This document shows positions 1 through 8,727 of a stretch of 64,000 bases of DNA, piece by piece. Below the pieces are notes generated by a model. It did no database searches. It saw only the letters and a list, made by a program, of their open reading frames with translations, and was not told the origin of the DNA. Position numbers and translations under genes: made by a program. The stretch is from Gleimia sp. 6138-11-ORH1. Its GTDB lineage: Bacteria > Actinomycetota > Actinomycetes > Actinomycetales > Actinomycetaceae. The DNA lies in NCBI RefSeq assembly GCF_024814355.1, contig NZ_JANUXV010000001.1:62001-126000 (forward strand), in the 5' to 3' direction. Numbering within the stretch: position 1 is the stretch's first letter; every line of letters starts with the position of its first letter.

Positions 1-1
1 T

Positions 2-223
2 CGGCCTTTAGTGGATTTTTATGTTGCAAAAGAGTGTGCTGAGGGGATTCCTGATTTTGTTTCTGTGAAGCGTCGGTTAGTTGAGATTGCATCATCAAAG
101 TTTTCGGGGGATGGGTTGACTGTTCCGGCTGTTTTTGAGGATTTTGCTCAACATTATGGGAAGTATGTTGAGGGTGAAATTGATAGGTTGAGTGTTCCAG
201 TTTGGAGTGAGCAGAATGGCTGA
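2..223 (+). CDS. cas1: Cas1, C-terminal part (gene begins before the window)
   Basis: The last 73 codons of a Cas1 integrase subunit. Cas1 with Cas2 inserts new spacers at the leader end of the array. The reading frame is already open at base 2 and reads RPLVDFYVA, the conserved segment near the end of type II Cas1 proteins (usually preceded by EPFRP). The catalytic residues lie upstream of the window and cannot be checked. The downstream cas2 start codon overlaps its stop by 8 bases, so the two are translationally coupled. The identification rests on this short motif plus position directly before cas2 and an array. A cas9 gene is expected to the left. Confidence 0.85.
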   Translation, partial: RPLVDFYVAKECAEGIPDFVSVKRRLVEIASSKFSGDGLTVPAVFEDFAQHYGKYVEGEIDRLSVPVWSEQNG

Positions 224-536
224 TGATCCGATGTGGCTTTTAGTGATGTTTGATCTTCCGGTTACTACGAAGAAGGAGCGTAGAGATGCTACTGCTTTTA
301 GGAATCTGCTTTTAGATTCTGGGTTTTCTATGGTGCAGTTTAGTGTTTACGCAAGGTATCGGCCTACGGGTGGATCAGATATTAGAGTAGTGTCTGGGAT
401 TAAGGCAAATGTTCCGTCTGGCGGTAAAGTTAGAATTTTGCAAATTACTGATAGGCAGTGGTCTACCATGCTTCGTTTTTCTAATCGTCAGATAGAAAAT
501 GATCCGGAAACACCGGAGCAACTAACGATTTTTTAG
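216..536 (+). CDS. cas2: CRISPR-associated endoribonuclease Cas2, type II
   Basis: A 106-residue Cas2, the structural partner of Cas1 in spacer acquisition. The N-terminus MWLLVMFDLPV followed by TTKKERR is the typical ferredoxin-like beta1 and loop of type II Cas2, and LLLDSGFSMVQFSVYARY matches the next conserved block. The in-frame codon at 192 would add eight residues, but the ATG at 216 has a GGAG ribosome site about 9 bases upstream and gives the usual Cas2 start. It overlaps cas1 by 8 bases. The gene ends 51 bases before the first CRISPR repeat, the usual cas1-cas2-array order of type II-C loci. Confidence 0.95.
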   Translation: MADDPMWLLVMFDLPVTTKKERRDATAFRNLLLDSGFSMVQFSVYARYRPTGGSDIRVVSGIKANVPSGGKVRILQITDRQWSTMLRFSNRQIENDPETPEQLTIF

Positions 537-570
537 TCGTAAAAATGCTATTTTCCCTTGAAAAATTGGG

Positions 571-609
571 TATTTCCCTTTGATATTTAAGTATATCAAA
601 GGGAAATAA
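571..609. other. Inverted half-repeat capping the CRISPR array
   Basis: Bases 571-586 read TATTTCCCTTTGATAT, the exact reverse complement of 594-609 inside the first repeat. Together they form a 16-bp stem with a 7-base loop. A second looser copy, TATTTTCCCTTGA, lies near 545-557. If the array is transcribed on the minus strand, this hairpin is at the end of the precursor crRNA and is followed by CCCAATTTTT, so it may act as a terminator that keeps antisense RNA out of cas2. That role is inferred. Confidence 0.6.
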
Positions 610-3378
610 GACTGATTCCCAGCCTACTCCGCAGGGGGTGGAGGCGCAGCATAAGTATATCAAAGGGAAATAAGACTGATTCCCAGCAGGGTGTTCCGAC
701 TGTGCGGGTTAAGGGTAAGTATATCAAAGGGAAATAAGACTGATTCCCAGCCCAGCAACAAATGGGTATGGCAACCAACTAAGTATATCAAAGGGAAATA
801 AGACTGATTCCCAGCATGCCGAGCAACTTCACGGTGGATAAGATAAGTATATCAAAGGGAAATAAGACTGATTCCCAGCTTCTTTTAACAGCGGTTTCAG
901 GCTCAAATAAGTATATCAAAGGGAAATAAGACTGATTCCCAGCCGCCGACGCAAGGAACAACGGTGATATTTAAGTATATCAAAGGGAAATAAGACTGAT
1001 TCCCAGCCTACTACGGTCCGTTCGATTAGGTCGGTTAAGTATATCAAAGGGAAATAAGACTGATTCCCAGCTGAGTTCGGAGGGTTTTTAACCGGAGCTT
1101 AAGTATATCAAAGGGAAATAAGACTGATTCCCAGCGCCTACGCCACCGCCAGCGCCTAAAACATAAGTATATCAAAGGGAAATAAGACTGATTCCCAGCA
1201 ATAGGGTTCGGCGGGCTTCTGTGGGTCTAAGTATATCAAAGGGAAATAAGACTGATTCCCAGCTGATAGCCCCTAACTGGTTGATGACGGCTAAGTATAT
1301 CAAAGGGAAATAAGACTGATTCCCAGCGAGGTGTCTCCTCACGCTTCTTTCGCTTATAAGTATATCAAAGGGAAATAAGACTGATTCCCAGCATGTGCAC
1401 CGTGGTTTGGCTAAGTTTCGTAAGTATATCAAAGGGAAATAAGACTGATTCCCAGCCTTTTGATGGCCGCCAGTATGTGTCTTTTAAGTATATCAAAGGG
1501 AAATAAGACTGATTCCCAGCGTAGCCAAGGGTGAAGCCGAAGAATGTATAAGTATATCAAAGGGAAATAAGACTGATTCCCAGCTTGATTTAGAAATGCA
1601 ACCACAGCCAACTAAGTATATCAAAGGGAAATAAGACTGATTCCCAGCTTTTTTCTAAGCCGATTTCTTCAAAGGCTAAGTATATCAAAGGGAAATAAGA
1701 CTGATTCCCAGCCCGGTTCGGGTGCATGACGATGTTGAAGTTAAGTATATCAAAGGGAAATAAGACTGATTCCCAGCGTGCTAGTCACACGCGATGGTCA
1801 AGAGTTAAGTATATCAAAGGGAAATAAGACTGATTCCCAGCAGCGTCGGAAGGCCTCGCGGCGAAAATCTAAGTATATCAAAGGGAAATAAGACTGATTC
1901 CCAGCCGGAAAGGGCTGTAGCTGACGGAGTGTCTAAGTATATCAAAGGGAAATAAGACTGATTCCCAGCTGATTTTGGAGGCGGCTCTGATTTGCGCTAA
2001 GTATATCAAAGGGAAATAAGACTGATTCCCAGCTCGTTCAAAACGCCTTGTTCCACGTTTGTAAGTATATCAAAGGGAAATAAGACTGATTCCCAGCCCT
2101 CCCCCAGAAGAAGTTACGCATATGCTAAGTATATCAAAGGGAAATAAGACTGATTCCCAGCAGGTTGCCTGCCCCCACTTTATTAGAAATAAGTATATCA
2201 AAGGGAAATAAGACTGATTCCCAGCTATGGTGAATCATGTATATGAGATCGAGTAAGTATATCAAAGGGAAATAAGACTGATTCCCAGCAACCCGGTACA
2301 AGTTCGATTGCCGTCCGTAAGTATATCAAAGGGAAATAAGACTGATTCCCAGCCGTAGGCGTAGCATGAGTTATCAGCTTATAAGTATATCAAAGGGAAA
2401 TAAGACTGATTCCCAGCTTACGGTAACGATGAACTGATGGTTTGGTAAGTATATCAAAGGGAAATAAGACTGATTCCCAGCTTTCGTGTGTTTCTTGTTT
2501 TTTTAGAATTAAGTATATCAAAGGGAAATAAGACTGATTCCCAGCCCGTCGCTCATACATATTACAATGCGGGGTAAGTATATCAAAGGGAAATAAGATT
2601 GATTCCCAGCGCGGCTAAGAGTGAGGCTGAGGATTGTCTAAGTATATCAAAGGGAAATAAGACTGATTCCCAGCACGGCGCGCGCGGTAGTGAATGGGTA
2701 ACTAAGTATATCAAAGGGAAATAAGACTGATTCCCAGCCACGGTTGGAGCGTGAACTAGCCGTTGCTAAGTATATCAAAGGGAAATAAGACTGATTCCCA
2801 GCCGGGCGCGCATCCGCAGGGCTTCGGCGGTAAGTATATCAAAGGGAAATAAGACTGATTCCCAGCAGCTAGGACGAATACACCTAGTGGCCACTAAGTA
2901 TATCAAAGGGAAATAAGACTGATTCCCAGCTATGAGGTTGAAGCCTCCATGCTAGTGCTAAGTATATCAAAGGGAAATAAGACTGATTCCCAGCCCGATG
3001 GAACGCGCATATACGCGACTTTTAAGTGTATCAAAGGGAAATAAGACTGATTCCCAGCTACGTGGGTAGCCTGGTTTGGGAGAGGTTAAGTATATCAAAG
3101 GGAAATAAGACTGATTCCCAGCGGGCAGGAGAGATGGCAGCGTTCGGCGGTAAGTATATCAAAGGGAAATAAGACTGATTCCCAGCAGGAAGGGCTGCAT
3201 GTTGTTAATTCCTTTAAGTATATCAAAGGGAAATAAGACTGATTCCCAGCTGATTAATCGGAGGGCGATTGTCCTGGGTAAGTATATCAAAGGGAAATAA
3301 GACTGATTCCCAGCATTTCTGCGTGACCCTCGTAATGCTTTGTAAGTATATCAAAGGGAAATAAGACTGATTCCCAGC
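588..3378 (-). CRISPR. CRISPR array, type II-C, 44 repeats and 43 spacers
   Basis: The 36-bp repeat (TAAGTATATC...GATTCCCAGC on the plus strand) starts at 588 and recurs every 64 bases. I count 44 repeats and 43 spacers: 40 spacers of 28 nt and three of 29 nt (12th, 18th and 31st). All repeats I followed are identical except the one at 2575 (C to T inside AAGACT) and the one at 3023 (A to G inside AAGTATA). The reverse complement begins GCTGGGAATCAGT and ends TATACTTA, which resembles my recollection of the Corynebacterium diphtheriae type II-C repeat (ACTGGGGTTCAGT...AGACTTC). On that basis crRNA is probably made from the minus strand, toward cas2, with the leader at the right end. No tracrRNA anti-repeat was found in the window. 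Confidence 0.97.
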
Positions 3379-3667
3379 TATGTACCCTTAGGTTGCTAGC
3401 GGACATAAAAACGCTAAAGCATACAGTCAGCAGAATAACGCTTATTATCCTTAGAAACACTCGATGTTTCGCGATATTTTACCTCCACGGCGTCCTCGGA
3501 AAAGATAGTTGGCAAAATGTGAAGTATGTAGAGAATGCCAGCGTGGTTGCGCCCCGCATATACCCAATCGGAGCTATTATGATCAACGTGTTTTGCACAA
3601 AAAAATACCGGCAAGTGGAAAAAGCTCCGACTATTGTATGCGTAATGTGATGCGCCTATGCTTATAA
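3379..3667. other. Non-coding stretch beyond the array, possible leader
   Basis: About 290 bases with no convincing gene: the open frames here have no ribosome site or recognisable product. If the array is read on the minus strand, the first part of this region would be its leader and promoter. A separated inverted pair (TCGGAGCT near 3568 and AGCTCCGA near 3623) is present. A segment near 3521-3541 shares only the outer ends of the repeat (AAGTAT and CCAGC). I see no clear promoter or tracrRNA. Confidence 0.4.
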
Positions 3668-4644
3668 GTAGGAAATCCCTTCAACACAGAGGAAAACAGT
3701 ATTAAGCTCGGCTCTATACAAGCTGCGCTGGAAAAGCTACACACCAGCCGTGGAGTAATGGAAAAAACAGGTATCAGAGCAGAAGCAGAAGAATATTACG
3801 AAAACACTGTAAACGATCTTAAGAACTTAATCTCAGGCGGCTATCGACAGGACTTAGAAAACACGCGAATCGCCGATCTTGAAACTGAAGAAGATGTAGA
3901 ACTTGTCCTGGAAACACAATAGAAGCAGTGAAAGCTACAGAAAAACTAAGAGCCACTGAAAAAGACCCAAACCTGGATACAAAAGCCCTAAGTAAGCTGA
4001 ATTCAATTTATGAACAGTACATTGCCTCAGTAACTCAGCTAGTAGAACTCGAATTCAACGGTGAAGCATTTACTACAGACCTTGAAATTGTAAAGAACTT
4101 CCCGAAAGTAAGCGATACTCGCCCCCACTTAGGAACTCACCCGGCAGCAAACCCAGATAAACGATTTAACGTGACTGGAAGCGACGCCGAATTACAAAAA
4201 TATTTACCCAAAAAAGTCTGCGCTTATGAGCTTGCAGATAACATGAAGCCAGAAACAAAATACCCAACCTACCGTTATTTTCTGCCAACAAGCCGCAATA
4301 GCATCTCCATTCAGCAGGTGGATTCCCCCTTCACTGAAGAAAGCCAAGTCGCCAAAATAAAAGACCGCGGGTACGCAGTTTCCTATAAAGGCTACGGAAA
4401 TGCGCTATGCACCAATTCCGAGGGCGCAGACGAATGCTACGAACAAACAAAAGACGGTCGCTATTGGAAAGCCAGGTTTAACGGTAACGCAAATAACGCT
4501 TGCGCGGACTTTGCATTAACTGAATGGTTAGAAAAGTTGCCAAAGCCCAAGGGAACAAATAAAAGTGGGGGGAAACTATCCCCACAGTCAGCTACACTAG
4601 CTTGGCTTTTTCAATACCCTCTTTTACAAAAGCCAAGCGCATAG
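3668..4644 (+). pseudogene. Broken gene for a secreted or surface protein of unknown function
   Basis: Two overlapping open stretches look like pieces of one protein. Frame 2 (3668-3922) encodes a charged helical peptide ending DVELVLETQ-stop, with no good start after the stop at 3665. Frame 1 then continues from about 3889 with TIEAVKATEKLRATEKD and runs to 4644; its only start is the GTG at 3928, without a clear ribosome site. Joining the frames near 3915 gives a continuous helix. The second part has four cysteines (in KKVCAYEL, NALCTNS, ADECYEQ and NNACADF), typical of an exported domain, but no signal peptide remains. The 3' end runs through the terminator hairpin of the opposite gene at 4556-4586, so the natural stop also seems lost. 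No family is recognised. Confidence 0.5.
4556..4586 (-). terminator. Terminator after the minus-strand membrane protein gene
   Basis: On the minus strand GTGGGG pairs with a C-rich arm (CCCCAC) across a short loop, followed by CTTTTATTT. It lies 6 bases beyond the stop of the gene at 4592-5086. Confidence 0.7.
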
Positions 4645-5086
4645 TGAAAAACAAGGCACATATGCCTATCATTCCAGACACTGAAACTGCAGCTCCTAAC
4701 CCCACCCAGAAAGAATCCAGCGTAACTAAGCCTGCTAACCCAAAAGCCAATGTGAGCCCAAAATGTGCTCCTGACACGAAGAACAGTATCACCGTGAAAG
4801 TTCGCATCAGGTTTTCAATCGAGGTTAAACGCACCCGCTGCGGGTTAGATAGCTGCTTATCAGTTTCAGCAGCTACAAAACCCCAACTATTCTTCACCGG
4901 ATAATAGCCAGGAATCAGGAATCTAAACGGCAGAGTTGAATAATCTAAACTAACCATGGAAACTTCACGGCGGATACACTCGCCAATCGCATAGGTGGCT
5001 CGCCACCAGATTAGTGCATTGAACGCGAAAGGAATCGAAATGACTATAAGAAGAACACTAAGTGCAATTATCTGAAAATCGTTCAT
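4592..5086 (-). CDS. Small integral membrane protein, unknown function
   Basis: A 164-residue protein with a hydrophobic N-terminal helix (residues about 5-27, IIALSVLLIVISIPFAF) and three more helices between about 92 and 155 (TVILFFVSGAHFGLTLAF, VTLDSFWVGLGAAVSVSG and MIGICALFFTMRLAFV). The central loop of about 60 residues contains YYPVKNSWGFVAAETDKQ. I do not recognise a family. Its ATG overlaps the nadE stop (ATGA, 5083-5086), so it is cotranscribed and probably translationally coupled with NAD synthetase; a functional link to NAD metabolism is possible but not shown. A terminator follows directly. Its 3' end overlaps the run-on frame of the broken gene on the other strand. Confidence 0.75.
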   Translation of the reverse strand: MNDFQIIALSVLLIVISIPFAFNALIWWRATYAIGECIRREVSMVSLDYSTLPFRFLIPGYYPVKNSWGFVAAETDKQLSNPQRVRLTSIENLMRTFTVILFFVSGAHFGLTLAFGLAGLVTLDSFWVGLGAAVSVSGMIGICALFFTMRLAFVKEGIEKAKLV

Positions 5087-7134
5087 CGTTTCTCAACCTC
5101 AAACCCTAAAGACGCGCCCAAATCATCAATCCGCTGCAACCACGCAGCCGAGGAAGCATCAGAAGGCATCCGCCAATCCCCACGCGGAGACAGTGACCCC
5201 GCCGGCATTACCTTCACACCGTTGGGAACCGCTGTGCGCTTAAACTGATTTTGGAAAAACCTTCTAAAGAAAAGACGCATCCACATGAGAATCTCAGGTA
5301 GGTCATAGGCAACCCGCTCATGCTCAGGATATAGCATTGGCCAGTCGCCCTCGGAAATATCTTGCCACGCATGCCACGCGCGGAACGCAATTTTTTCCAC
5401 GCGATACCCGTATTTCAAACTGTAATAAAGCGTGAAATCATGCAGCGCATACGGGCCAATCGATGACTGTGTGGACTGCGGTTGCTCCCCCTCACGCAGA
5501 GGAATCAGCTCTGGAGTAATCTCAGTTTCTAAAATGGAACGCAACGTTTCATTCACCTGTTCAGGGAACTTCCCAGAAGAAACCACCCAACGCACCAAAT
5601 GCTGCATTAAAGTCTTTGGAATCCCCGGATTCACACTGTAGTGGGACATGTGATCGCCCACCCCGTAAGTACACCAACCCAACGCCAATTCAGACAGGTC
5701 GCCGGTGCCAATCACAATGCCTCCGCGCGCGTTCGCAATCCGGAATAAGAAATCCGTCCGCAACCCGGCTTGCACATTCTCAAACGTCACGTCATAAACT
5801 TCTTCACCGCGCCCCGCCGGATGCCCCATTTCTTGCAGCATTTGCGTGGCAGTTGAGCGAATATCCAGGGTTTGGAACGTGGTTCCCAGCGCCTCAGCCA
5901 GTTTCTGCGCGTTAGAGCGAGTGTGGTCGGTAGTTGCAAAACCTGGCATGGTGAAAGTGAGAATATCTTCCCGAGGGCGCCCCAAACGGTCCATTGCTTC
6001 AGCGCAAACTAACAGTGCGTGGGTGGAATCTAACCCACCCGAAACGCCGATTACTGGTTTAACGTTTGGGCCAATTGACTGCAGGCGGCGAATCAAAGAG
6101 GTGACTTGAATGTGGTAGGCTTCAAAACAATCCTCATCCATCGTAGCCGGATCCTGCGGAATATACGGGAAACGCTGGATTTGGCGTTTTAATCCCAAGT
6201 CGTTTTTTGGTGGGTTCAAGGTGAACTCGATGAGCTGGGTTTCTTCCGCAGAGACGTTGTTAAAAGTATTCATCCGCTGCTGCTGGTGGCGCAGGCGATC
6301 CAAATCGATGTCGGCAATTGTCAGCTGCGTTTCTTGACTGTAACGCTGGTTTTCTTTGAGCAGGTCACCGGCTTCGTAAATGAGCGCCTGCCCGTCCCAG
6401 GCCAGGTCATTAGTTGATTCGCCGGCACCTGAGGAAGTGTAAATGTAAGCGCAAGCTCCGCGGTGGGAAGCGGATTGGCACATGAGTTTACGGTCGCGGG
6501 CTCTGCCCACGGTAACGGGGGAGGCGCTTAAGTTCGCAATAATGGTTGCTCCCGCAGCCGCCGCGTCTGCAGAGACCGGAGAGGTCACCCACAGTTCTTC
6601 ACAGATTTCCACGGCAACTACAAAGGCGGGGAGGTCTTTGGCTTGTAAAGCGGGGCGGGCAAATGCGGGTACTGTGTGAGTGCCGATTGTGAAACTGCTG
6701 GGAACTTGCCATGAGTCGATTTGCGCGAACCAGCGGACTTCGTAGAACTCTCCGTAGTTGGGGATATGAAGTTTTGGTTTTACACAGAGGTATTTGCCGC
6801 GGTGAATGACTACGGCAGTGTTATAAAGGTTGGCTCCTTGACGAAGCGGCGTGCCCACAATGATTAGGGGAGTAAGTTCAGTGGAAGCCGCGCGGATTTC
6901 TTCAAGTGCTTTTTGGGTTTCGTCGTAAAGTAGGTCAGAGAGGAATAGGTCTTCCGCGGTGTATCCGGTTAGTGATAGTTCTGGGAATACTGCCAGGGCG
7001 CATCCGGCAGCGTCAGCTTCTTTGGCGGCGCTAATAATTCGCTGGGCGTTTTCTTTTGGATTTGCTAAGGCTACTGGGAGGGTGACTGCGGCGACGCGGG
7101 CAAAACCTTGGTCGTAGAGGCTGTAGAAGTTCAT
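5083..7134 (-). CDS. nadE: Glutamine-dependent NAD+ synthetase
   Basis: A 683-residue two-domain NadE that catalyses the last step of NAD synthesis: ATP-dependent amidation of nicotinic acid adenine dinucleotide, using ammonia from glutamine. The N-terminal nitrilase-type glutaminase domain carries its three catalytic residues: Glu in FPELSLTGYTAEDLF (about 52), Lys in VKPKLHIPNYGEFYE, and Cys in VEICEELW (about 176). The C-terminal synthetase domain has the PP-loop SGGLDST (about 365) and GTGDLSELALGWCTYG. Length is normal for the glutamine-using actinobacterial form. The ATG at 7134 is preceded by AAGGAG at good spacing. It is first in a two-gene operon with the small membrane protein, with a -10 box about 30 bases upstream. 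Confidence 0.97.
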   Translation of the reverse strand: MNFYSLYDQGFARVAAVTLPVALANPKENAQRIISAAKEADAAGCALAVFPELSLTGYTAEDLFLSDLLYDETQKALEEIRAASTELTPLIIVGTPLRQGANLYNTAVVIHRGKYLCVKPKLHIPNYGEFYEVRWFAQIDSWQVPSSFTIGTHTVPAFARPALQAKDLPAFVVAVEICEELWVTSPVSADAAAAGATIIANLSASPVTVGRARDRKLMCQSASHRGACAYIYTSSGAGESTNDLAWDGQALIYEAGDLLKENQRYSQETQLTIADIDLDRLRHQQQRMNTFNNVSAEETQLIEFTLNPPKNDLGLKRQIQRFPYIPQDPATMDEDCFEAYHIQVTSLIRRLQSIGPNVKPVIGVSGGLDSTHALLVCAEAMDRLGRPREDILTFTMPGFATTDHTRSNAQKLAEALGTTFQTLDIRSTATQMLQEMGHPAGRGEEVYDVTFENVQAGLRTDFLFRIANARGGIVIGTGDLSELALGWCTYGVGDHMSHYSVNPGIPKTLMQHLVRWVVSSGKFPEQVNETLRSILETEITPELIPLREGEQPQSTQSSIGPYALHDFTLYYSLKYGYRVEKIAFRAWHAWQDISEGDWPMLYPEHERVAYDLPEILMWMRLFFRRFFQNQFKRTAVPNGVKVMPAGSLSPRGDWRMPSDASSAAWLQRIDDLGASLGFEVEKR

Positions 7135-7163
7135 GTGGGCTCCTTTTAGTTTTAACTACTTAA

Positions 7164-7169
7164 AGTATA
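7164..7169 (-). promoter_or_regulatory. Probable -10 box of nadE
   Basis: On the minus strand GACTATACTTTAAG contains a consensus-like TATACT about 30 bases before the nadE ATG. No strong -35 element is visible. Confidence 0.45.
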
Positions 7170-7213
7170 GTCCCATCAGAATTCGGTGCGAAAGCAGTGC
7201 TGCTTAACTCTCC

Positions 7214-7297
7214 TTTCGCGCGCGAAACGGCTTTCGTATGCGAATTGGCGGGGGTACGGGGGTCATTTCGCACGGGAAACTCGTTTCCCGTGCGAAA
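7214..7297. repeat. Palindromic 52-bp unit cluster 1 (two units)
   Basis: Two copies start at 7214 and 7266, 52 bases apart. Each begins with a palindrome. The second is perfect: TTTCGCACGGGAAAC, two bases, then GTTTCCCGTGCGAAA. The first is a diverged form ending GTATGCGAA. Each is followed by TTGG and G-rich spacer sequence. The same unit occurs at 10452-10592 and 11688-11823. The cluster lies between nadE and the ackA terminator. Confidence 0.85.
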
Positions 7298-7306
7298 TTG
7301 GGTAAT

Positions 7307-7343
7307 AAAATGGGGTGGCGCCCGAAGCTAACCACCCCATTTA
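7307..7343 (-). terminator. Terminator of ackA
   Basis: AAATGGGGTGG and CCACCCCATTT form an 11-bp stem 12 bases after the ackA stop. A/T runs flank both sides. Confidence 0.8.
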
Positions 7344-7354
7344 AGCAATAAAGT

Positions 7355-8527
7355 TTACAGCAAGCTCATCGCCTGACGGGCAATTGCCAGTTCCTCGTTA
7401 GTGGGAACAACCAGCACCTTAACCGCGGAATCTTCAGTTGAAATCACGCGAGTTTCCATAGAACGAACCGCGTTAGCGTCCGCATCTAACTTAACACCCA
7501 TAAACGCTAGGCGTTCACAAACTTCCGCGCGCAACTCAGCGTCATTTTCCCCAATCCCAGCGGTGAAAGTTAGAGTATCTAACCCACCCATAACAGCAGT
7601 GTAAGAACCTACGTATTTAACCAGGCGGTGGACTACAACGTCCAAAGCTAAACGAGCGTCCGCATCGCCCTCGGTAGCGCGGGAGCGCACAGCGCGCATA
7701 TCATTGTCGCCGGTAAGCCCCTTTAAACCAGACTGCTTGTTGAACAAAGTATCAATCTCATCGGTGCTCATGCCGCCCACCCGTGACAAGTGGAATACTG
7801 CAGCCGGATCAATATCACCGGTACGAGTACCCATTACCAAGCCTTCCAGTGGAGTCAGCCCCATGGAAGTGTCTACCGCTTTTCCATTCACAACTGCAGA
7901 GGCAGAAGCGCCGTTCCCCAGGTGGAGGACTACCTGCTTTAGCTCTTCAGTACCAAGGAAATCAGCAACTGCGGCGGAAACGAACTGGTGGGAAGTGCCG
8001 TGCGCCCCGTAGCGGCGGATCGAGTATTTCGCAGCTACCTCTTTATCCAGCGCGTAGGTAGCAGCTGCAGCTGGAAGCCCTTGGAAGAAAGCAGTGTCAA
8101 AAACTGCTACGTTTGGGACTTTGATTAGTTCGCGAGCTACGTCGATTCCCTTCAGGTGAGCCGGGTTGTGCAGCGGAGCTAAAGGAGCTAATTCTTCAAT
8201 AAGGTCACGAACACGGTCATCAATAATCGCAGCGCTAGAGAAGTAGGAGCCGCCCTGCACCACGCGGTGCCCTACGGCAACAATACCGGCTTCAGATAAA
8301 GCGGGTCCAACTTGGTCGAAAAGTTCCAACACTTTAGCTAGGGCCTCAGAGTGGTCGTGTACGGGTGCTTCTAAGTTCACTTCCTGCGCACCGTAGGAGT
8401 GCTTTAGTAAGGAAGAGTTTTCTCCGATTCGCTCTACCAGTCCAGAAGCGATAGCATCCCCAGTTTCGGGATTAACCAGCTGGTATTTTAATGAGGAAGA
8501 ACCAGAGTTGATGACAAGAACAGTCAC
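7355..8527 (-). CDS. ackA: Acetate kinase
   Basis: A 390-residue acetate kinase, normal length for the family. It converts acetyl phosphate and ADP to acetate and ATP, the energy-yielding end of the Pta-AckA overflow pathway. Family signatures are intact: N-terminal VLVINSGSSSLKYQL, VFDTAFFQGLP around residue 145, HGTSHQFVS (catalytic His region), the phosphate-binding LHLGNGASASAVV, GLTPLEGLVMGTRTGDIDP, and FTAGIGEN near the C-terminus. Translation starts at a GTG (8527) with AAAGG upstream. It follows pta on the same strand, but 181 bases with a strong hairpin lie between, so the two may be only partly cotranscribed. The upstream gap also holds a copy of the CGAGGGCG motif at 8556. Confidence 0.97.
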   Translation of the reverse strand: MTVLVINSGSSSLKYQLVNPETGDAIASGLVERIGENSSLLKHSYGAQEVNLEAPVHDHSEALAKVLELFDQVGPALSEAGIVAVGHRVVQGGSYFSSAAIIDDRVRDLIEELAPLAPLHNPAHLKGIDVARELIKVPNVAVFDTAFFQGLPAAAATYALDKEVAAKYSIRRYGAHGTSHQFVSAAVADFLGTEELKQVVLHLGNGASASAVVNGKAVDTSMGLTPLEGLVMGTRTGDIDPAAVFHLSRVGGMSTDEIDTLFNKQSGLKGLTGDNDMRAVRSRATEGDADARLALDVVVHRLVKYVGSYTAVMGGLDTLTFTAGIGENDAELRAEVCERLAFMGVKLDADANAVRSMETRVISTEDSAVKVLVVPTNEELAIARQAMSLL

Positions 8528-8652
8528 GATTTACCTTTCGTTTATTTTCTTTTCCCGAGGGCGCCTCGGAAGTTACTCGCTAAGACTACGCGCTTAGAGG
8601 TGTAAAGCAAATTAATTTTAAGTTTTCACCCCTGATTTGGAAAATAGGGGTT

Positions 8653-8686
8653 GAGTTGGTGGGGTTAGAGAAAGCCCCACCAACTC
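8653..8686 (-). terminator. Hairpin between pta and ackA
   Basis: GAGTTGGTGGGG pairs with CCCCACCAACTC (12 bp) just downstream of pta. On the minus strand the bases after it (AACCCC) are not a U-run, so it may attenuate rather than fully stop transcription into ackA. Confidence 0.6.
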
Positions 8687-8689
8687 TAT

Positions 8690-8727
8690 TTATTGAGCTT
8701 GTACCGCGTTATTGAGCTTGTACCGCG
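8690..8727. repeat. Perfect 19-bp tandem duplication of the pta 3' end
   Basis: TTATTGAGCTTGTACCGCG occurs at 8690-8708 and again at 8709-8727. The second copy encodes the last residues of Pta (AVQAQ) and its stop; the first lies directly beyond the stop. It looks like a recent replication-slippage duplication that left the protein unchanged. Confidence 0.9.

Noticed and set aside
481-1611. Open reading frames on the minus strand inside the CRISPR array (60-86 codons).
   Set aside because: They are translations of the repeat itself (recurring WESVLFPFDIL and GNQSYFPLIYL), not genes.
1906-3214. Spacers 21 and 41 both contain AAGGGCTG and looked related.
   Set aside because: The match is short and shifts by one base, with no shared coding frame, so it is probably chance, unlike spacers 15 and 32.
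3521-3660. Possible tracrRNA: a segment with AAGTAT and CCAGC like the ends of the repeat, followed by inverted repeats.
   Set aside because: Only the outermost 5-6 bases match; the middle does not pair with the crRNA repeat and there is no clear terminator. Not enough for an anti-repeat.
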